Shown: positions 16,507-25,458, counted from the stretch's first letter. The stretch is 64,000 nucleotides of DNA from Longimicrobiales bacterium (GCA_029245345.1 JAQWPM010000022.1:62001-126000), one strand, 5' to 3'. Numbers and translations: made by a program. Notes: a model not told the origin generated them from the sequence alone.

Positions 16507-18837
16507 CTACTCGCCCCCGAAGTGGAACTCGAAGCGCGGCGTGTACCGACTGACCGACTTGTACGGGTCAGGCCACTCCATCTCGTAGCCCAGCATGTGC
16601 GCCGCATGGCGCGTCCAGTACGGATCGAACAGGTGAGCTCGGGCGAGCAGGCACAGGTCGGCCCGGCCTGCGGAGATGATGGTATTCACGTCCATCCACG
16701 ACGACACGTTCCCCACCGCCATCGTCGAGATGCCGACCTCGTGCCGAATTCTGTCCGCGAACGGAGTCTGAAAGAGCCTCCCGTAAACCGGCTTCTGATA
16801 CGGCACGGTCTGCCCCGCGGAGACGTCTACGATGTCGCACTCGTGCTCGCGCAGGAGCCGGGCCACATGAACCGCGTCCTCCGGCCCCATTCCCCCGGGC
16901 ACCCAGTCCACGGCGCTCACACGCACACTCATGGGTTTGTGCTCGGGCCACACGCCGCGGCACGCGTCGAAGACTTCCAACGGGAAGCGCATGCGGTTCT
17001 CGAGTGAGCCCCCGTATTCATCCGTGCGCTCGTTGGTGAGTGGAGAGATGAAGCTCGCGAGCAGGTACCCGTGCGCCATATGGATCTCGAGGAGATCGAA
17101 GCCCGCCGCATCGGAGTACCCGGTGGCACGCACGTACTCAGCAACCACCTGGTCCATATCTCGGCGCGTCATCTCACGCGGGGTCTGACTCCGATCCGGG
17201 AAGTACGGGATCGGAGATGCGGACATGAGGTCCCAACCGTCCTTCTGCACCGGTTCCGAGTCGCCGGCCCACATGACCTTGGTCGCACCCTTCCGTCCCG
17301 CGTGACCCAATTGGATCGCCATCTTGGCTGCGGAATGTCCGTGCACGAAGTCCACGATCCTCCGCCAAGCATCAACATGCTCGGGTTTATACACGCCCGC
17401 ACATCCGGTTGAGATCCGCGCATCCGCGGAGATGTCCGTCATCTCGGCATAGACCAATCCAGCACCACCCACCGCGCGGCTCCCGAGGTGTTGCATGTGC
17501 CAATCACCCACCGTTCCATCCTCGGCGTAGTACTGACACATGGGAGACACCACGACCCGATTCGGAATCACCAAATCCCGGATCTTGAACGGCGTGAACA
17601 TGGGCGGTGGTGGCGGGTCGACTGGCACACGTGTGCCAGTCTGCCGCTCAGCCTCCTCGGCAATCCACGTATCCACTCGAGCCAGAAAAGCCGGATCGCG
17701 GACACGTAGATCTTCATGCGTGATGCGCAGACTGCGCGTCAGAAGCGTGAAAGTGAGCTGCACCGGATCGAGATCCATGTACCGCTCGGCATCTTCGAAC
17801 CACTCGAGGCTCGCCTGGGCGGCGCGTTGCAGAGACTCAACTTGAGGGCGTCGCTCGGCCTCGTAAGCCATCAAACCGCGTCTGACCCGATCCGCCATGG
17901 AGGGGCCCGACCCATTGGTCGACCCTCCCAAGGGCTCTACCTCCGCCCATCCAGATATCAACGCGGCCCGCAGCGAAATCGCGTCCAGCATTCCCATGCG
18001 CGTCCCGGAGCCCACAGAAAAGTGTGCGGTGTGAACCGAGTCACCCATGAGCACGACGTTGTCCGCAGACCAGGCACCACATCGGATGGTCGGAAAACTA
18101 CGCCACACACTCTTGTTCACGGTGAGCGCGTGACCCTCTAACTCTTCCGCGAAGAGCACCTCACAGTACGCGAGCGTTTCCTCCTCGGTAGCCGTGTCCA
18201 TACCAGCCGCCTTCCAGGCGCCCTCCGTGCACTCAACGATGAACGTCGAATGGCCGGGTTCGTACTGGTACGCATGCACACGCCAAAGGCCATGCTCATT
18301 TTCACGGAAGTAGAACGTGAACGCCGGGAACGGCTTGGTCGTCCCGAGCCACACGAAGCGATTCGGGCGGCAATCGAAGGTGGGCTGCACTCGATTCCCG
18401 AGCAGTTCGCGGACCCGAGAATTCACCCCATCGGAGCCCACGACGAGATCGTACGCGCCGAACTGTTCGAGGTCATCAACACGAGTCTCGTAACGGACAT
18501 CGACCCCCATCTCCGCGGCCACACCCTGCAGCACCGTGAGCAGCGTCTGCCGACTCATACCGCTGAAACCATGCCCTGTGCTGCGGACGACCTCCCCACC
18601 GTAGTGCACGTCGATGTCGTCCCAATGCACAAAGTGGTCGGTGATAGCCCGGTACGTCGCTTCGTCCGCGCTCTCGACCTCCGCAATCGTCGCATCGCTG
18701 AACACCACGCCGAACCCGAACGTGTCGTCCGGCTTGTTCTGCTCGAACACCACCACTTCATTCGCAGCGTCCGCGCGTTTCATGAGGATCGCGAAGTAGA
18801 GGCCCGACGGGCCGCCCCCTACGACGGCAATCTTCAT
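16507..18837 (-). CDS. Fused flavin monooxygenase/OYE reductase, 2-aminobenzoyl-CoA (or salicylyl-CoA) type
   Basis: 776 residues in two enzymes. Residues 1-390 are an FAD aromatic monooxygenase: VVGGGPSGLYFA, then GDSVHTAHFSVGSGTRMG. Residues from about 410 are an old-yellow-enzyme barrel: VVSPMCQYYAEDGTVGDWHM, QLGHAGRKG and LCLLARAHLFDPYW. This fusion is known from 2-aminobenzoyl-CoA monooxygenase/reductase and the related salicylyl-CoA 5-hydroxylase. The former hydroxylates and dearomatises anthraniloyl-CoA with O2 and NADH to 2-amino-5-oxocyclohex-1-ene-carbonyl-CoA. Context (TDO, kynureninase, aryl-CoA ligase) favours anthraniloyl-CoA. MKIAVVG at 18837 is taken as start; an ATG at 18849 would overlap the upstream stop. 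Confidence 0.9.
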   Translation of the reverse strand: MKIAVVGGGPSGLYFAILMKRADAANEVVVFEQNKPDDTFGFGVVFSDATIAEVESADEATYRAITDHFVHWDDIDVHYGGEVVRSTGHGFSGMSRQTLLTVLQGVAAEMGVDVRYETRVDDLEQFGAYDLVVGSDGVNSRVRELLGNRVQPTFDCRPNRFVWLGTTKPFPAFTFYFRENEHGLWRVHAYQYEPGHSTFIVECTEGAWKAAGMDTATEEETLAYCEVLFAEELEGHALTVNKSVWRSFPTIRCGAWSADNVVLMGDSVHTAHFSVGSGTRMGMLDAISLRAALISGWAEVEPLGGSTNGSGPSMADRVRRGLMAYEAERRPQVESLQRAAQASLEWFEDAERYMDLDPVQLTFTLLTRSLRITHEDLRVRDPAFLARVDTWIAEEAERQTGTRVPVDPPPPPMFTPFKIRDLVIPNRVVVSPMCQYYAEDGTVGDWHMQHLGSRAVGGAGLVYAEMTDISADARISTGCAGVYKPEHVDAWRRIVDFVHGHSAAKMAIQLGHAGRKGATKVMWAGDSEPVQKDGWDLMSASPIPYFPDRSQTPREMTRRDMDQVVAEYVRATGYSDAAGFDLLEIHMAHGYLLASFISPLTNERTDEYGGSLENRMRFPLEVFDACRGVWPEHKPMSVRVSAVDWVPGGMGPEDAVHVARLLREHECDIVDVSAGQTVPYQKPVYGRLFQTPFADRIRHEVGISTMAVGNVSSWMDVNTIISAGRADLCLLARAHLFDPYWTRHAAHMLGYEMEWPDPYKSVSRYTPRFEFHFGGE

Positions 18838-18841
18838 CGGG

Positions 18842-19999
18842 TCAGCCATTGGCAGCTTTGGCTTCCGCGACCATCGCGCCGGCAATGATCAGGTGCTGGA
18901 TCTCAGTGGTCCCTTCATAGATCCGCAGCGCACGCACCGAACGGTACAGCCGATCCACCGGGTGCTCCGCTAGAACACCTCGCCCACCCAAAATCTGCAC
19001 GGCGTCGTCGATGATGCGCTGTGCGGCCTCAGTGGAAAAAGCCTTCGCCATGGCAGCCTCGACGGTGATCCGGTCCGCGCCTTGGTCCTTCTCGTACGCC
19101 GCGCGGTAAACCAGCATGCGCGAGGCAGTCAGATCAATGGCCATCCGGCCGAGCTTGTCCTGAATGATCTGAAAGTCGGACAACGGTTTTCCGAATTGTT
19201 CACGACCCATGGCGTGGGCTAGCGCCTCGTCGATCGCGCGCTGTGCCATCCCACACGCTGCGGCCCCCACAGTCGGGCGAAGCTGATCCAGCGTGGCCAT
19301 TCCCAGCATGAACCCCCGACCCTCTTCCCCGATTCGGTTCGTCGCGGAAACTCTGCACCCCGTCAGTTGCAGTTCGCCGAGCGGGTGCGGCGCACTCATC
19401 ACCTGGGCTCCGGCAAACGTCAGGCCCTCGGTCTCGGCCGGAACCAGGAACGCCGAGATGCCCCGGCTCCCTGCTTCTGGGTCGGTCGAAGCAAAGACCA
19501 CGTAGTAGTCGGCGATGCCCGCGTTGCTGATGAGCCACTTGTGACCGTCGAGGACGTAATCGTCGCCGTCCCGCACCGCCCGCGTCTTCATGGACGCGAC
19601 GTCGGATCCAGCATCAGGCTCGGTCATCGCGAAGGCGGACATGATCTCGCCCGCGAGCGCACCGGGTGCCCACTGCTCTCTGAGTCGATCACTGCCGGCG
19701 AGCAGAAGCGGCGTGATGCCGAGTCCTTGCAGCGCCCATACCGCGTCCGCCAGCGGCGATGCGGCGGCAATAGCCTCCCGAGCTAGGCAGCACGCGCGTA
19801 GGTCAAGCGTCCCGATCGGGTCGAGCAGGCCGGCCGCGCCCATGGCCGAGAGCACGTCTCGGGCTTCAATGCGTCCCGCGTCGTCATCTACGGGCTCCGG
19901 CCTTCGGGCGAGTTCAGCGGAAGCGAACTTAGCCGCTGTGCAGGCCCATGCCTCGTGCTCAGAATCTAAGAAAGCTCGGACGGGACGAAGATCGAGCAT
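18842..19999 (-). CDS. Acyl-CoA dehydrogenase
   Basis: 385 residues. FAD/substrate loop [27 protein letters not shown], then the C-terminal helical domain with [24 protein letters not shown] and the catalytic Glu in [10 protein letters not shown]. Typical short-chain acyl-CoA dehydrogenase size. It lies between enoyl-CoA hydratase and the fused oxygenase with 4-17 bp gaps. A likely role is oxidation of a CoA thioester made from the dearomatised ring, or the electron-transfer step of the side-chain cycle. The exact substrate is not deducible. Confidence 0.93.
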   Translation of the reverse strand: MLDLRPVRAFLDSEHEAWACTAAKFASAELARRPEPVDDDAGRIEARDVLSAMGAAGLLDPIGTLDLRACCLAREAIAAASPLADAVWALQGLGITPLLLAGSDRLREQWAPGALAGEIMSAFAMTEPDAGSDVASMKTRAVRDGDDYVLDGHKWLISNAGIADYYVVFASTDPEAGSRGISAFLVPAETEGLTFAGAQVMSAPHPLGELQLTGCRVSATNRIGEEGRGFMLGMATLDQLRPTVGAAACGMAQRAIDEALAHAMGREQFGKPLSDFQIIQDKLGRMAIDLTASRMLVYRAAYEKDQGADRITVEAAMAKAFSTEAAQRIIDDAVQILGGRGVLAEHPVDRLYRSVRALRIYEGTTEIQHLIIAGAMVAEAKAANG

Positions 20000-20016
20000 A
20001 TGTGCGAAAACGCCTT

Positions 20017-20814
20017 CTAGAGGAAATTGGGGTCGCGCTTCTCGACGAAGGCTTCGTACGCCTCACGGAAGTCGGGGTGCAGCATCAACGAAGCTTGGAT
20101 CTGCGCTTCGGCTTCGAGCGCGCCTTCCAAATCCATGCTGGCTTCGCGGTTGAGTGAGTCTTTCGTGATCTCGATCGCGAAGGACGGCCCTCGCGCCAGC
20201 TTCTCGGCGAGCTTGGTCGCTGCACTTAGTGCTTCGCCATCTGGAACGACACGATTGTAGAGGCCAATCCGATGCGCTTCGTCAGCGCCAATGAAGTCGC
20301 CGGTCATCAGCAACTCACTCGCCTTAGCCATGCCCACGATCTTTGGAAGCATCCACGCCGAACCCATGTCCGCACCGGAGAGACCAACGCGCGTGAACAA
20401 ATAGGCGATTTTCGCCGACTCGGCCGCAACACGCATGTCACACGCGGTCGCGATGACCGCACCCGCGCCGGCCACAGTTCCGTTCAGCGCACCAATCACT
20501 GGTTTGCGGCATCGGCGAATCGACAGCACCAGGTCACACGTCATGCGTGTGAACTCGAGCAGGCCACGGAAGTCCCGCTCGAACAACGCACCGATGATGT
20601 CTTCGACGTCTCCACCCGAACAAAACGCCCGACCCGAGCCGGTGATGACGACCACCTGCACATCCTTCTCATCGTGCAGCACGTAGAAGGCTCGGCGCAG
20701 CTCGTCGTAGACCTCGAAGGTCAACGCGTTGAGCCGGTCCGGGCGGTTGAGCGTGATCGTCGCGACGCCGGTGTCGGCATCCAGTGAATACAAGAATGAC
20801 TTCGGCTCGAACAT
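20017..20814 (-). CDS. Enoyl-CoA hydratase/isomerase (crotonase fold)
   Basis: 265 residues. Crotonase fold: TLNRPDRLNALTFEVYDELR, oxyanion loop GRAFCSGGDVEDI, second oxyanion loop ALNGTVAGAGAVI, and LFTRVGLSGADMGSAWMLPK. In the last block an Asp (GAD) stands where typical hydratases carry one of the two catalytic Glu residues, so hydrolase or isomerase chemistry is as likely as hydration. A member of the six-gene catabolic operon, 6 bp after RidA, with AGGAAATC just before the ATG. Confidence 0.92.
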   Translation of the reverse strand: MFEPKSFLYSLDADTGVATITLNRPDRLNALTFEVYDELRRAFYVLHDEKDVQVVVITGSGRAFCSGGDVEDIIGALFERDFRGLLEFTRMTCDLVLSIRRCRKPVIGALNGTVAGAGAVIATACDMRVAAESAKIAYLFTRVGLSGADMGSAWMLPKIVGMAKASELLMTGDFIGADEAHRIGLYNRVVPDGEALSAATKLAEKLARGPSFAIEITKDSLNREASMDLEGALEAEAQIQASLMLHPDFREAYEAFVEKRDPNFL

Positions 20815-20820
20815 GATTTC

Positions 20821-21234
20821 CTAGACGCTTAGGTCGGGGATCACTGCGGTCCCTTCGATTTCCACTTGGGCTCTCGGATCGAGTAGCCGTTTGACTTCCA
20901 CCAATGCCATCGCTGGATAGTGTTTGCCCATGTGAGCTCGGTAGGCAGGTCCAATGTCGCCGCGCGCCTCAAGGTACGCATTCAGGTCGGACACGAAGAT
21001 GGTCATACGCCCGATGTCTTCGGGTCCTCCGCCAGCCTCTCGGACCACGGTCAGCATCTTGGCCAAGACGATGTCAAACTGCTCCACGAAGTCGTCTGTG
21101 GTGACTTCTCCGTTGGGCTCGGCCGCGTCCTGTCCCGCCACGAACAAGATCCGCCCGTTCTTCGGGCCCAACATGCCGTTGGTCCACCCCTTGGGGGCTC
21201 CAAGCTCTTCCGGATTGATGTGCGCGTACGTCAC
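20821..21234 (-). CDS. RidA-family (YjgF/UK114) deaminase
   Basis: 137 residues from a GTG that overlaps the SDR stop by 4 nt. RidA fold: ILFVAGQDAAEPNGEV, DIGRMTIFVSDLNAYLEARG, HYPAMALVEVKRLLDPRAQV and EIEGTAVIP, keeping the late Arg and Glu that bind the carboxylate in RidA trimers. RidA proteins hydrolyse reactive enamines and imines to ketones and ammonia. The predicted oxygenase product of this operon is itself an enamine, so a pathway-specific deaminase role fits; this is inference. A second, unlinked RidA gene is at 47795-48190. Confidence 0.92.
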   Translation of the reverse strand: MTYAHINPEELGAPKGWTNGMLGPKNGRILFVAGQDAAEPNGEVTTDDFVEQFDIVLAKMLTVVREAGGGPEDIGRMTIFVSDLNAYLEARGDIGPAYRAHMGKHYPAMALVEVKRLLDPRAQVEIEGTAVIPDLSV

Positions 21235-22004
21235 GGGGTGTCCTTTCCATCGAGAATGACGACTTCGCCGTTGGTGTCGCTGGCTGAGTCTTCGCAGAGC
21301 TTTAGGATCGCGCCGGCAACCTCCTCGGCCCGGATCAAGCGGGGCTGGCCCGACTGCTCGAGAATCGCGATCAGGGCATCGTCTCGCGACTTCCCGGTCC
21401 GCGCCATGATTCGGGCGATGGTCTCGTCTGTGAGCGGTGTGTCCACATACCCTGGGCACACTGCGTTCACGGTGACACCAGTCCCCTCCGCTTCAGCAGC
21501 GATCGATCGCGTGAAGCCGACGACGGCGTGTTTGGCCGCCGTATAAGCCGAGACGTACTTTGCGCCCTTGAGTCCAGCGACCGAAGCGACATTGACCACC
21601 CGGCCCCATCTCTGCTCCGCCATCTCAGGCATCATCGATTGAGTGCACAGGAAGGTCCCCGTGGCGTTCACCGCCATGATGTGCTCCCACTCGGTCAACT
21701 TGATCTTGGCGAGGGAATTCGACGTCGCAGTCCCAGCGTTGTTCACCAGAATGTCGACCCTACCCATGGTCTCACGCGCGGACATGGCGAGGTCACGAAC
21801 CTGCCTGGGATCGGTTACATCGCAGCGAAAGGCGAACGCGGTATAGCCGGCCTTACGCAGCCCAGCGGCGGTTTCCACGACTTGGTCTTCGTTCCGAGCG
21901 GCGAGGGCGACCGACACCCCTGCACGTGCAAGCTCCAACGCCGCGGCGGCCCCAATCCCCCGTCCCCCGCCGGTGATGACCGCAGTCCGTCCGGATAAAC
22001 TCAT
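21231..22004 (-). CDS. Short-chain dehydrogenase/reductase
   Basis: 257 residues from an ATG that overlaps the creatininase-family stop by 4 nt (ATGA). Classical SDR: nucleotide loop ITGGGRGIGAAAALE, LVNNAGTATSN, catalytic Ser in VVNVASVAG and YTAAK, and cofactor-closing VCPGYVDTPLTDE. In this operon a 3-hydroxyacyl-CoA dehydrogenase role would complete a beta-oxidation-like set with the hydratase and acyl-CoA dehydrogenase. Cofactor preference is not obvious from the sequence. Confidence 0.93.
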   Translation of the reverse strand: MSLSGRTAVITGGGRGIGAAAALELARAGVSVALAARNEDQVVETAAGLRKAGYTAFAFRCDVTDPRQVRDLAMSARETMGRVDILVNNAGTATSNSLAKIKLTEWEHIMAVNATGTFLCTQSMMPEMAEQRWGRVVNVASVAGLKGAKYVSAYTAAKHAVVGFTRSIAAEAEGTGVTVNAVCPGYVDTPLTDETIARIMARTGKSRDDALIAILEQSGQPRLIRAEEVAGAILKLCEDSASDTNGEVVILDGKDTP

Positions 22005-22756
22005 GCCGAGGTCTCCACGCTGGCGATGACTGCATCGGCCAACAGTCCAGCCAGGACCTCGATGGTCTCTCGACCTTCCTCGGTCGTGGCGTCGGCAGGC
22101 CATCCGAAGTAGGCACGTGGCCCACCAGCGTCGGCAAACGTCCGGGCTCCGTCACGAATCGCGTCGGACAACGACGAGGGATTCGGCTCCAGTTCGGCGG
22201 CTACAGCAGTCTTCACCAGATCTGGGGCCTCGGCCATCACGACGCTTCCTTCAAAGCGCCCTGCGTGACAAGCGCCCGTCCGGAACTCATCCGTGAGTTG
22301 TTCGGCCACAGCGCGTCGGGTCAGGTCGACGAACACGACGTTCACACCCTCGTGCGCCTCCCCTGACGCAGCTCGAAGCGCGGCCAGATTTTCTGGGTCC
22401 AAATGGGCATTGGCGATCGCCAACGTCTTAATGCCGTGTTCGGCCAAAGCCGTTGCGATTTCACGGATCAGGCGGCGCACGGTGTCTCCGTCCACGCCGA
22501 TCGTCCCTGGAAAATTCCGAGCGAAGCCCGCGGCTGTGTACCACAGTGGGGGCATGACCAGTGCGGTAAATCCTGCATCGGACAGCTTCTCACCACCCCG
22601 CCTCGCCATCGCTTCCGCGATGATCACGTCCGTGCCCAACGGCAGGTGCGGCCCGTGCGCTTCGACCGCCCCGACCGGCAAGATCGCAACCGCACGCGCA
22701 CGATCCGCGTCACGGACGTCTTCCCACGTCATTTCGGCTAGGCGATGCACAGGCAT
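22001..22756 (-). CDS. Creatininase-family metal hydrolase
   Basis: 251 residues from the ATG at 22756; a longer frame to 22840 would leave only 25 bp to the divergent gene. Metal motifs: LPVGAVEAHGPHLPLGTDV (Glu, His, Asp ligands), ANAHLDPENL in place of the usual NGHGGN, and CHAGRFEGS for the late Glu. Family members hydrolyse creatinine, cut mycofactocin peptide (MftE) or deformylate a pyrimidine intermediate (ArfB). First gene of the operon. It could be the missing N-formylkynurenine deformylase or a ring-opening hydrolase; neither is established. Confidence 0.9.
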   Translation of the reverse strand: MPVHRLAEMTWEDVRDADRARAVAILPVGAVEAHGPHLPLGTDVIIAEAMARRGGEKLSDAGFTALVMPPLWYTAAGFARNFPGTIGVDGDTVRRLIREIATALAEHGIKTLAIANAHLDPENLAALRAASGEAHEGVNVVFVDLTRRAVAEQLTDEFRTGACHAGRFEGSVVMAEAPDLVKTAVAAELEPNPSSLSDAIRDGARTFADAGGPRAYFGWPADATTEEGRETIEVLAGLLADAVIASVETSA

Positions 22757-22800
22757 GGCGTCGATTGCTACAGGATTAAAGCGATCGGAGGAGGCTTCGA

Positions 22801-22830
22801 TTGACCCATATTCTAGCGGGCGCGTATCGT
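22801..22830 (+). promoter_or_regulatory. Possible sigma70-type promoter for the CoA-ligase gene
   Basis: TTGACC (22801-22806) and TATCGT (22825-22830) are separated by 18 bp and lie 36 bp before the GTG of the ligase. The divergent catabolic operon begins at 22756, so this 109-bp gap must hold control signals for both directions. The match is moderate and no operator palindrome is obvious. Confidence 0.3.
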
Positions 22831-22865
22831 CATGCACCACTTCCCACTCGCTATCCCCGGAATCC

Positions 22866-24395
22866 GTGTCTGATCGCCTGAACCTTTACGAGCACTTCCT
22901 CGGCAGCCGTATTGCCGAAGGTCTCGCTGACAGAACAGCGCTGCTCACAGCAGATGGCGCTCTGACGTACGGCGAAGTCGATGCCCGCGCAGGCCAGTAC
23001 GCCAACCTGCTCGTGGAAGCCGGACTCCGGCCGGAAGAACGAGTGTTGATCGCCATGCCGGACGGGCTCGACTTCGTCGCGGCCCTCTTCGGGATCATCC
23101 GAGCTGGCGGTGTCGTTGTGATGATCAACCCGCAACTCAAGCCGAACCAAATCAGGTATTTCTATGAGTACATCCGGGCGCGGGTGGCGCTCGTGCACGA
23201 TGAAGTCGCAGACACATTCCAAGCCGTGCTCGCAGAGGCAGACCACCGACCAGATTTCATCCGGGTGGGCACGCCAGACTTCACGGCGACCCTGACTGCA
23301 CACAGCGATGCACATCCCACGTTCCCGTCCCACGAAGACGATGCCGCAATCTGGATCTTCAGCGGCGGCACCACAGGCCACCCCAAGGCCGCCGTTCAAA
23401 GTCATCGCTCCTTCGTAAACACGACCGAGCTCTACGGCCATGGCGTCTTGGGCATCACACCGGACGACGTCACCCTCTCCGTCCCCAAGCTCTTCTTCGG
23501 GTACGCGATGGGCATCAATCTGTTCTTCCCGTTCAGCGTCGGGGCGACCGCAGTCCTCTTCCCGGAGCGGTGCACGGCGGAAACTCTGTTCGCAAAAATC
23601 GAGGCATTCAAGCCGACCATCCTCGCGAACGTGCCCACAATGGTGAACCACCTGTTGGGCCATCCGGACGCACCGAACCAGGACCTCTCGTCCATCCGCC
23701 TCGTGACTTCTGCCGGCGAGGCGCTACCCGCAGAACTCCACCGCCGTTGGAATGCACTGTGCGGCGTCCCGCTTCTGGACGGCCTCGGCACAGCGGAGAT
23801 GTGGCACATCTTCATCTCGAACCGCCCGGGCGACGTGAAGCCCGGCACGCTGGGGCAGGTCGTCCCGGGCTTCCAAGTCGAGGTGCGAGGTGAGGACGGC
23901 GAAGTCCTAGGACCGGACGAAGTCGGCTATCTGTGGGTGAAAGGTGATTCCCGAGCCTCGGGATATTGGCAGCAGCGCGAAAAGACCCGCCAGGCATTCG
24001 TCGGTGACTGGTACGTCTCGGGGGACATGATCAGCATGGACGCGGACGGCTACGTCACCTACTGCGGCCGCGCGGACGACATGCTCAAAGTGAGTGGGAA
24101 GTGGATGTCCCCCGGCGAACTGGAGAACTGCCTACTCGAGCACGAGGCCGTGCAAGAAGTCGCCGTTGTGGGTGTGCGTAGCACGGACGGACTCATCAAG
24201 CCGGAGGCGTTCGCGGTCGTGGCCACCGGCCACACGCCGGGCGGCGCACTAGCCGCAGTGCTCCAGGAGTGGGCCAGGACCCGATTGGAACCATACAAGT
24301 ATCCTCGTGAAGTGACCTTCATGGACGATCTCCCCAGAACACACCTCGGCAAAGTGGACCGAGGCAAACTCTCTAGAGAGGCAGCACAGTCATGA
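22866..24395 (+). CDS. Aryl-CoA ligase, benzoate/2-aminobenzoate-CoA ligase type
   Basis: 509 residues from a GTG start. AMP-forming acyl-CoA synthetase: P-loop IFSGGTTGHPKAA, LLDGLGTAEMWHIF, hinge YCGRADDMLKVSGKW, and the late catalytic Lys in THLGKVDRGK. The pattern YEYIRARVALV, KLFFGYAMGINLFFPFSVGA and GTAEMWHIF follows the benzoate-CoA ligase group. With tryptophan dioxygenase and kynureninase nearby, anthranilate is the likely acid activated. It is divergent from the six-gene operon. Its stop overlaps the next start by 4 nt (ATGA). Confidence 0.9.
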   Translation: MSDRLNLYEHFLGSRIAEGLADRTALLTADGALTYGEVDARAGQYANLLVEAGLRPEERVLIAMPDGLDFVAALFGIIRAGGVVVMINPQLKPNQIRYFYEYIRARVALVHDEVADTFQAVLAEADHRPDFIRVGTPDFTATLTAHSDAHPTFPSHEDDAAIWIFSGGTTGHPKAAVQSHRSFVNTTELYGHGVLGITPDDVTLSVPKLFFGYAMGINLFFPFSVGATAVLFPERCTAETLFAKIEAFKPTILANVPTMVNHLLGHPDAPNQDLSSIRLVTSAGEALPAELHRRWNALCGVPLLDGLGTAEMWHIFISNRPGDVKPGTLGQVVPGFQVEVRGEDGEVLGPDEVGYLWVKGDSRASGYWQQREKTRQAFVGDWYVSGDMISMDADGYVTYCGRADDMLKVSGKWMSPGELENCLLEHEAVQEVAVVGVRSTDGLIKPEAFAVVATGHTPGGALAAVLQEWARTRLEPYKYPREVTFMDDLPRTHLGKVDRGKLSREAAQS

Positions 24396-25306
24396 CCGCA
24401 TATGCGCTTCTGATGACACTCGCTGTGAGCACAGGCCCCACGAGCGACGACGCACATCCGCTTCCTTGGGGATTCCTCGGCCACGAAATGGCAGCCCACG
24501 CGGCAGTGCTCGCCCTGCCCGCTTCAATGCCCGACTTCTTCAGGTCCGCGGGAGAACAGCTCGTGTATCTGGACCCTGAGCCGGATCGGTGGCGCAACTT
24601 CAGCATGAGGGAAATGGACCAAGCCTTCTCGTACGACCACTACATCGACATGGAGAATGTGCCCACCGGTGCCCTCGACGCTCCGGACCGGTTCACGTAT
24701 CTGAAGGCACTATACGATGCGGGGCTGCCCAAACCCGAACGCGACGCCGGCTTCCTCCCGTACCGGATCCTCGAGCTGTATCAGCGCGTGGTCACGGAAT
24801 TCCGCATGTGGCGGAACGAGACGGATCCGACTAGACGGGGCTGGATCGAACAACGCATCATCAACGATGCAGGGGTACTCGGTCACTACGTCACAGACGC
24901 TTCGCAGCCCCATCACTCGACAATCCACTTCAATGGGTGGAGGGGCTCGGACGCTCTCGGTAATGCTGTACCGAACCCCGAGGGATACTCGGGTGGTGGC
25001 GACTTCCACAGCCGTTTTGAGCGCCTATTCGTTGAAGCACACGTCACGCAAGCCGATGTGAACCGGCACATGCCACGCAGTGCGCCGACCGACGCCACGG
25101 GCCGGAGCCGAGCCATGGTCATGGAGCATATTCAAGAGTCGAGCGACAACGTCGAGGCCCTGTACCGGCTGGATCGGGACGTCGGTTTCGATCCGGACGG
25201 TCCGCTCAACCCCGAGACCCGCGACTTCGCTGCCGAGCGGCTAGCTTCCGGAGGAGCCATGCTGTCAGTTCTATGGTGGTCGGCGTGGAACGAAAGCGGG
25301 TCGTAG
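24392..25306 (+). CDS. S1/P1-nuclease / phospholipase C-fold zinc protein
   Basis: 304 residues. The mature-like N-terminus PLPWGFLGHEMAAHAA supplies Trp26 and His31. A central GHYVTDASQPHH carries the HxxxD pair, and HSRFE follows, as in the trinuclear-zinc S1/P1 nuclease and bacterial phospholipase C fold. The hydrophobic first 15 residues suggest export, although the leader is short. Substrate (nucleic acid or phospholipid) cannot be told. The 4-nt overlap with the ligase gene suggests joint translation, but no metabolic link is apparent. Confidence 0.85.
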   Translation: MTAYALLMTLAVSTGPTSDDAHPLPWGFLGHEMAAHAAVLALPASMPDFFRSAGEQLVYLDPEPDRWRNFSMREMDQAFSYDHYIDMENVPTGALDAPDRFTYLKALYDAGLPKPERDAGFLPYRILELYQRVVTEFRMWRNETDPTRRGWIEQRIINDAGVLGHYVTDASQPHHSTIHFNGWRGSDALGNAVPNPEGYSGGGDFHSRFERLFVEAHVTQADVNRHMPRSAPTDATGRSRAMVMEHIQESSDNVEALYRLDRDVGFDPDGPLNPETRDFAAERLASGGAMLSVLWWSAWNESGS

Positions 25307-25458
25307 CACTGATAAGAAACGCATCAACAGGGGGTTGAGGCCGCGACGCGGAAACCTGGCCCGTCTTCGTCGCGTCTGGTGGAGGTGCCTTGAGGGGACT
25401 CTCCCTGGGATGGGTGGCTCGGCTCGTAGAGTCGAGGAAATCGGGACGGAGGTACCAG

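Noticed and set aside
16507-18837. Two separate genes for the monooxygenase and the old-yellow-enzyme
   Set aside because: One uninterrupted frame with a Pro-rich linker (DPPPPPMFTPF); the fusion is known in the family.
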